Part shown: piece by piece, positions 59,751 to 64,000 of the stretch
Numbering within the stretch: the stretch's first letter is position 1
Layout: each line of letters opens with the position of its first letter
From: Charina bottae
Taxonomy: Eukaryota; Chordata; Lepidosauria; Squamata; Charinaidae
NCBI GenBank assembly: GCA_023362775.1
Contig: JALMGJ010000008.1
Location: 36,754,501-36,818,500 of the forward strand
Length of the DNA: 64,000 nt
Direction: 5' to 3'
Notes under the pieces: generated by a model
What the model saw: only the letters and a program-made list of their open reading frames with translations
Database searches by the model: none
What the model was told of the DNA's origin: nothing
Position numbers and translations under genes: made by a program

Positions 59751-61005
59751 ATTTTAAAATCAATACATAAAATGATAAAAACATTCTCTCTTGACCTGAT
59801 TTTAAGACTCATGTTCGATCTGGCCAGTCCAGAGAACTATTATTGCCTTCCAACTATCAACAATGACAGTATTTGCATCTTTTTCCCTTCTGTGTTCAAA
59901 AGCAGGCTCTGAGTCTTACAGATATCGACCTGCTTCACACATTCCATTCCATCCTAATGTGGTTCACTTGTTGATCTGCTAACAGTATGAGTGAATCCAG
60001 CCAATGTGATTTGGTAACCATAATTTAGAGTTTGGTGCAATGAAATCAATCAATTGTGGTTTCCTTAACAAATCATGATTAAACAGAAACGGCTTAGAAG
60101 GATCAAACACTCAGCCATTGCCATTCTATATTCCTTATTTACAAAAGTCAGATCAAAACTATGTTGTAGAAATCGGAAAGAAATCCACTGGAAGCCACCT
60201 TATATCAGGCAGGCTCTGAGTCCCTCTAACCAAAAAATGGTGCTGGGTCTCCACAGGCATCAGGCAGAGAGGGGATATTCTATACCCCTCACCCAAATGT
60301 TCTTTAAAATATAGAGTTTCCCAGGGTTACATTAGGAGCCTCCAGTATGCAAACTGTGGTTACTTGAGTTAAAATGAATTCCCTTTTCCAGGAGCTTCAA
60401 CATTTGCTGTTTGCTGGGATGATACACAGCTCCTAAATCTGACTTTGTGGAAAATATGTGTATATTTCTTCATAACCAAACAAAAGTATATTTTCTGTGC
60501 ATTTCACGCCCCTTGCTCACTAGATATGGATGCTGTTTCTCCTCTAACCCTTTCTTAAATCCCTACATTGCAAAGAAAAAAGATTGGAATGGTTATTCCT
60601 TCCCAAATTGCCTGGATTGGGTTGGAACAAATCAATGCATGCATTGGGTGGAGCTTTAAAGAGATTTAATTTGGCTTACTTTAACGCTTTCTAATATCTT
60701 GGTATAAACTCCACTGATGCTGGAGATCAACCACTGCATACAGTAGAACATTCTACTGCCATCAGTGGAGTCGTATTGACTTTTATCATCCCTTCAATAG
60801 CTGTTCAAAGGTTTAGTTCCTTGGGCAGCAAAAAATACAATGGAAATAGCTGACTTGGATCAAGAAGAAAACCGAAAATCTGCCATTTCTTCTCCACTTG
60901 TACATGAATAAAATTTTGCCAATGTTATGTAACTCAAATCATGATTTGTATTCCACTGTGTGTGACTTTGGGTTTGAAGCTGTAACTGGTTGCTCAAGAA
61001 ACAAG
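59751..61005. other. Intergenic, no gene recognised
   Basis: Short frames only; no domain, exon or strong repeat recognised. Confidence 0.45.
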
Positions 61006-61009
61006 GGAG

Positions 61010-61092
61010 AAAAAGAGAAGAAACCGAGTGAAGGAAAGTTGCCCTGAATTTTAGGAAGGGCAACTTTCCTTCACTCGGCTTCCTCTCTTTTT
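61010..61092. repeat. 36-bp-arm inverted repeat (hairpin)
   Basis: Arms 61010-61045 and 61057-61092 pair with two mismatches; the inner 22 bp (CCGAGTGAAGGAAAGTTGCCCT and its complement) are perfect, with an 11-nt loop. No TIR-type ends or target duplication seen. Confidence 0.88.
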
Positions 61093-61326
61093 AGGAAGAG
61101 AGTAATAACAGAATAAGTTTAGGAAGGGGAAATAACAGAATCAACTGTCACAGGGCCCTTCTCCACTCCTGAGTTAAAGGGCTATGTATTCTGACCTCAT
61201 GAGATAGGGATGTGAAATCTCATTTATCAGACAGTATTAAACACTATCATTCCAAGATTTTCTTAATGCCCAAAATGGGTTTTACAGGGTTATAGGGAAG
61301 ACAAATGGGAGGGGCTTTGATTCATA

Positions 61327-61664
61327 AAAAAAGGTAAAGGATCCCCCCGCACATTTGTGCAGTCGTGTCCGACTCTAGGGGCCGGTGCTCATCTCCGTTT
61401 GTTAGCCAAAGAGCCAGCGTTGTCCGAAGATGCTTCCACGGTCATGTGGCCACATGACGCACGCAGAACGCTGTTACCTACCCACCGAAGTGGTACCTAT
61501 TCATCTACTTGCATTTGCATGCTTTCTAATTGCTAGGTTGGCAAGAGCTGGAGCTAGTGCGGGAGCTCACTCCGCACGCAGGGCTAGGGATTCGAACCTC
61601 CGAACTTGCGATCTTCCGATCGACAAGCCTGGCGTCTTACCCGCTGAGCCACCACACCCCGTTA
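61327..61664 (-). mobile_element. tRNA-derived SINE, full length
   Basis: Minus orientation, flanked by TTTGATTCATA direct repeats (61316-61326 and 61665-61675). The head, B box (GGTTCGAATCCC) and (A)CCTTT tail match the other copies. Confidence 0.88.
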
Positions 61665-61675
61665 TTTGATTCATA

Positions 61676-62780
61676 GTACCCTAGAAATGCAAATAGAGAC
61701 CCTGTTAATTCACAACAGCTGCTGGTTGCTTCATATGAGGAAGATAGCAAGAAATGATAAAAGAAAAGGAAGTCATGGCTTAGCTAGTGCAAACAGCTCC
61801 TTATCCCTAGTGATTGCATCTTGGTAATCAGAAAATTCTGGGCCCTAAGAAGGAAATACTGTTTTAACACTAGTACAAGTACGGATTGTTGGAATCCAGC
61901 AAATCAAGCATGCCTCATTGCATATGGGTGATTGCTCTAGGAGGCAAACTCTGTGCTTCTAGAGGAAGCTGCTTGATGCCCCTCCCACTTCTTCTCTCTC
62001 TCTAATTCTTCCACCATAGAGGAGGAAGCAGCATGTGGCCGCTCCTCTTCATGGAGAGGCCATGTGCTAGGCCTCAAGCCCCTTTCTCCATGCAGCAAAC
62101 AGGGCCAGAGGTATGCAGTTTAGGGAACAGAAAGAAGAACTGAAACCAATTTTCTACTGAACTGGGTGTACCTGGACCGAATAAATGTAAGAACTCTTTT
62201 GTACTTACTTTTTGTACCTGCAATGTCTAAGCGTGTGTTTCTTTATGCTTGGGTGGGCTAAAAGTGTAAGAATAAGAACCTGAATCTCTCTAACGTGCTC
62301 ACAGGCTGTGTTTTTAAACAATATTCCTTTTTCTGCACACGAGTTTACACAATGTTAAGCTCTGCTCCATTCACTGGTTCTAACAGGCCACTGAATGATC
62401 TTCAAGGATGATCTCACTCATGGGCTCAGACAAGATGAAGGCACTATGATCGAGACATAGCAGGAAAATAAATATTGCCAGGGCATGGTTTTGCCATGGT
62501 AGGTGCAAATGGTGGAAAGCCCACAAACGTGCATGTCTTCTTTTCATATGTCAGTGTATTCTGCAAATTGGATGTGAAAGACTCAGCTGCTTGTATGTTG
62601 TATGTTGATTTACACTAACTGAGTCTGGAATCTTGTCTTGTGAAATTCCTGGCCTCTTCAAGGATGAAGAGATTCATACATCTTCTAGGTTTTAGATAAT
62701 TTTTTAAAAAAATTCTCCATTTGTTGTCATTTCATTATTTAGCATTATTTAGCAAAAAGTAAATTATGGTGGTGTGGTAA
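61676..62780. other. Intergenic, no gene recognised
   Basis: Nothing supported on either strand. Confidence 0.45.
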
Positions 62781-62785
62781 ATTAT

Positions 62786-63126
62786 GGGGGCATGGTGGCT
62801 CAGCGGGTAAGATGCCAGGCTTGTCGATTGGAAGATCGCAAGTTCGGAGGTTCGAATCCCTAGTCCCGCGTGATGGAGTGAGCTCCCGCACTAGCCCCAG
62901 CTCTTGCCAACCTAGCAATTTGAAAGCATGCAAATGCAAGTAGATAAATAGGTACCACTTCGGTGGGAAGGTAACAGCGTTCCGCGCGCGTCATGCCAGC
63001 CACATGACCGCAGAAGCATCTTCGGACAGCGCTGGCTCTTCAGCTAACAAACGGAGATGAGCATCGGCCCCTAGAGTCAGACACGACTGCACAACTGTGC
63101 GGGGGGGGGACCTTTACCTTTACCTT
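62786..63126 (+). mobile_element. tRNA-derived SINE, full length
   Basis: Same family, with A and B boxes and an ACCTTTACCTTT tail, between short TAAATTAT repeats. Confidence 0.85.
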
Positions 63127-63164
63127 TAAATTATTCAAACTTTAAATTATTAAATTATTCAAAC

Positions 63165-64000
63165 CTAGGCCCTGGTCTGCAGACCCTCGAGTGCCCTGGT
63201 TTCCGGCTGCTGCTGCTTAACGCCAGGTCGGTTAATAACAAGGGCCCCCTCATATGTGATCTGATCATGGAGGAGGGGGCCGACCTGGCGTGTATTACCG
63301 AGACCTGGCTGGGCCCTGGAGGAGGGGTTGCCCTCTCAGAAATCTGCCTGGCCGGATTTCAGGTATGGCACCAGCCGAGACATCGGGGTAGGGGAGAAGG
63401 GGTGGCAGTTGTCATCCGAGAATCTATGGTGGCCTTCAGGCGCGCTGCTCCACAAGTGGCCGGTTGTGAGACCCTGTTTCTCAAGTTGGGTTCCCGAGAC
63501 CAGTTGGGAGTGTTGCTACTGTACCAACCTCCCTGCTGCGTAGCAACCTCCCTGCCCGAGCTGCTAGAGGCCGTTTCAGGGCTGGCGGTGGAATTCCCCA
63601 GACTTATGGTTCTGGGGGATTTCAATCTGCCATCTCTGGGACGTGCCTCGGAGGCAGCTCGGGAGTTCATGGCTACCATGGCAGCCATGGGCCTGGTCCA
63701 GATTATTCGGGACCTGACTCGAGACAGTGGCCTCACCCCGGACTTGGTTTTCTTGTCAGAGCAGTGGCAAGATGATCTGGGGGGAGAGTTACATATTTCC
63801 CCTTTGTCATGGTCAGATCATGCCCTGGTGGCCCTGAGATTCTCATATGCTGCCCCACTCCGCAGGGAGGTTGGACCCATTCGATTGGTCCGCCCCCGGT
63901 GACTGATGGACCCAATTGGGTTTCAGAGGGAGCTGGGGGTTATTCCCGAGGATCTACTGCACGGTCCAGCGGAGGTCCTGGCCGTAGCCTGGAATAAGGA
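63165..64000 (+). mobile_element. L2/CR1-type LINE, ORF2 endonuclease domain (runs off window)
   Basis: The frame reads FRLLLLNARSVNNKGPLICD, then ACITETWLGP, GRGEGVAVVIRES, VLGDFNLPS and PLSWSDHALVALRF, in the order of an APE-type endonuclease (N, ET, Asp-Phe-Asn and Ser-Asp-His motifs). One TGA at 63900-63902 interrupts it, and the frame continues beyond as MDPIGFQRELGVIPEDLLHG. It may be a longer, relatively young insertion continuing to the right. Confidence 0.85.

Overview
The window looks like a squamate reptile chromosome. The evidence is a vertebrate bone and tooth matrix gene set in a low-CpG background, crowded with L2-, CR1-, BovB/RTE- and L1-like LINEs, tRNA-derived SINEs with (ACCTTT)-type tails, hAT MITEs and Penelope-like elements. 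Lizard or snake cannot be decided from the sequence alone.

The only two host genes I can support are both on the minus strand and both belong to the secretory calcium-binding phosphoprotein (SCPP) family. SPP1 (osteopontin) runs from a promoter near 27.1 kb to a poly(A) signal at 17.96 kb. It has seven exons, and its coding exons (23931 to 18505) give a 318-residue acidic protein with signal peptide, Asp-rich tract, RGD and thrombin/integrin site. Directly downstream, from a promoter near 12.7 kb to a poly(A) signal at 3.16 kb, lies a second, nine-exon gene. I assembled it from very short exons and predict a 138-residue acidic secreted protein. Its promoter core, non-coding exon 1, 18-codon signal-peptide exon and 17-codon exon 3 match SPP1 in layout, so it reads as a tandem SPP1 paralogue. 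It has no RGD or Asp-rich exon and seems to have multiplied a small SxE/EQ exon. All introns are phase 0. This paralogue is the most interesting content.

Layout: 1-3.1 kb, no gene seen; 3.1-12.7 kb, SPP1-like gene with transposons in its introns; 12.7-17.9 kb, intergenic BovB, L1 and hAT; 17.9-27.1 kb, SPP1; 27.2-64 kb, about 37 kb with no host exon found, made of nested mobile elements. Notable in the last part are a 1,070-bp Penelope-derived unit (33.8-34.9 kb) with inverted terminal repeats, hammerhead-ribozyme-like motifs and a GIY-YIG endonuclease ORF; two related LINE copies with a C-terminal zinc finger; two SINEs with exact 102-bp internal tandem repeats; a 36-bp-arm hairpin at 61.0 kb; and a nearly intact L2/CR1-type endonuclease ORF entering the right edge.

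Exon boundaries were placed by hand from splice consensus, reading frame and family resemblance. Repeat family names are from memory of consensus features, not a database search.
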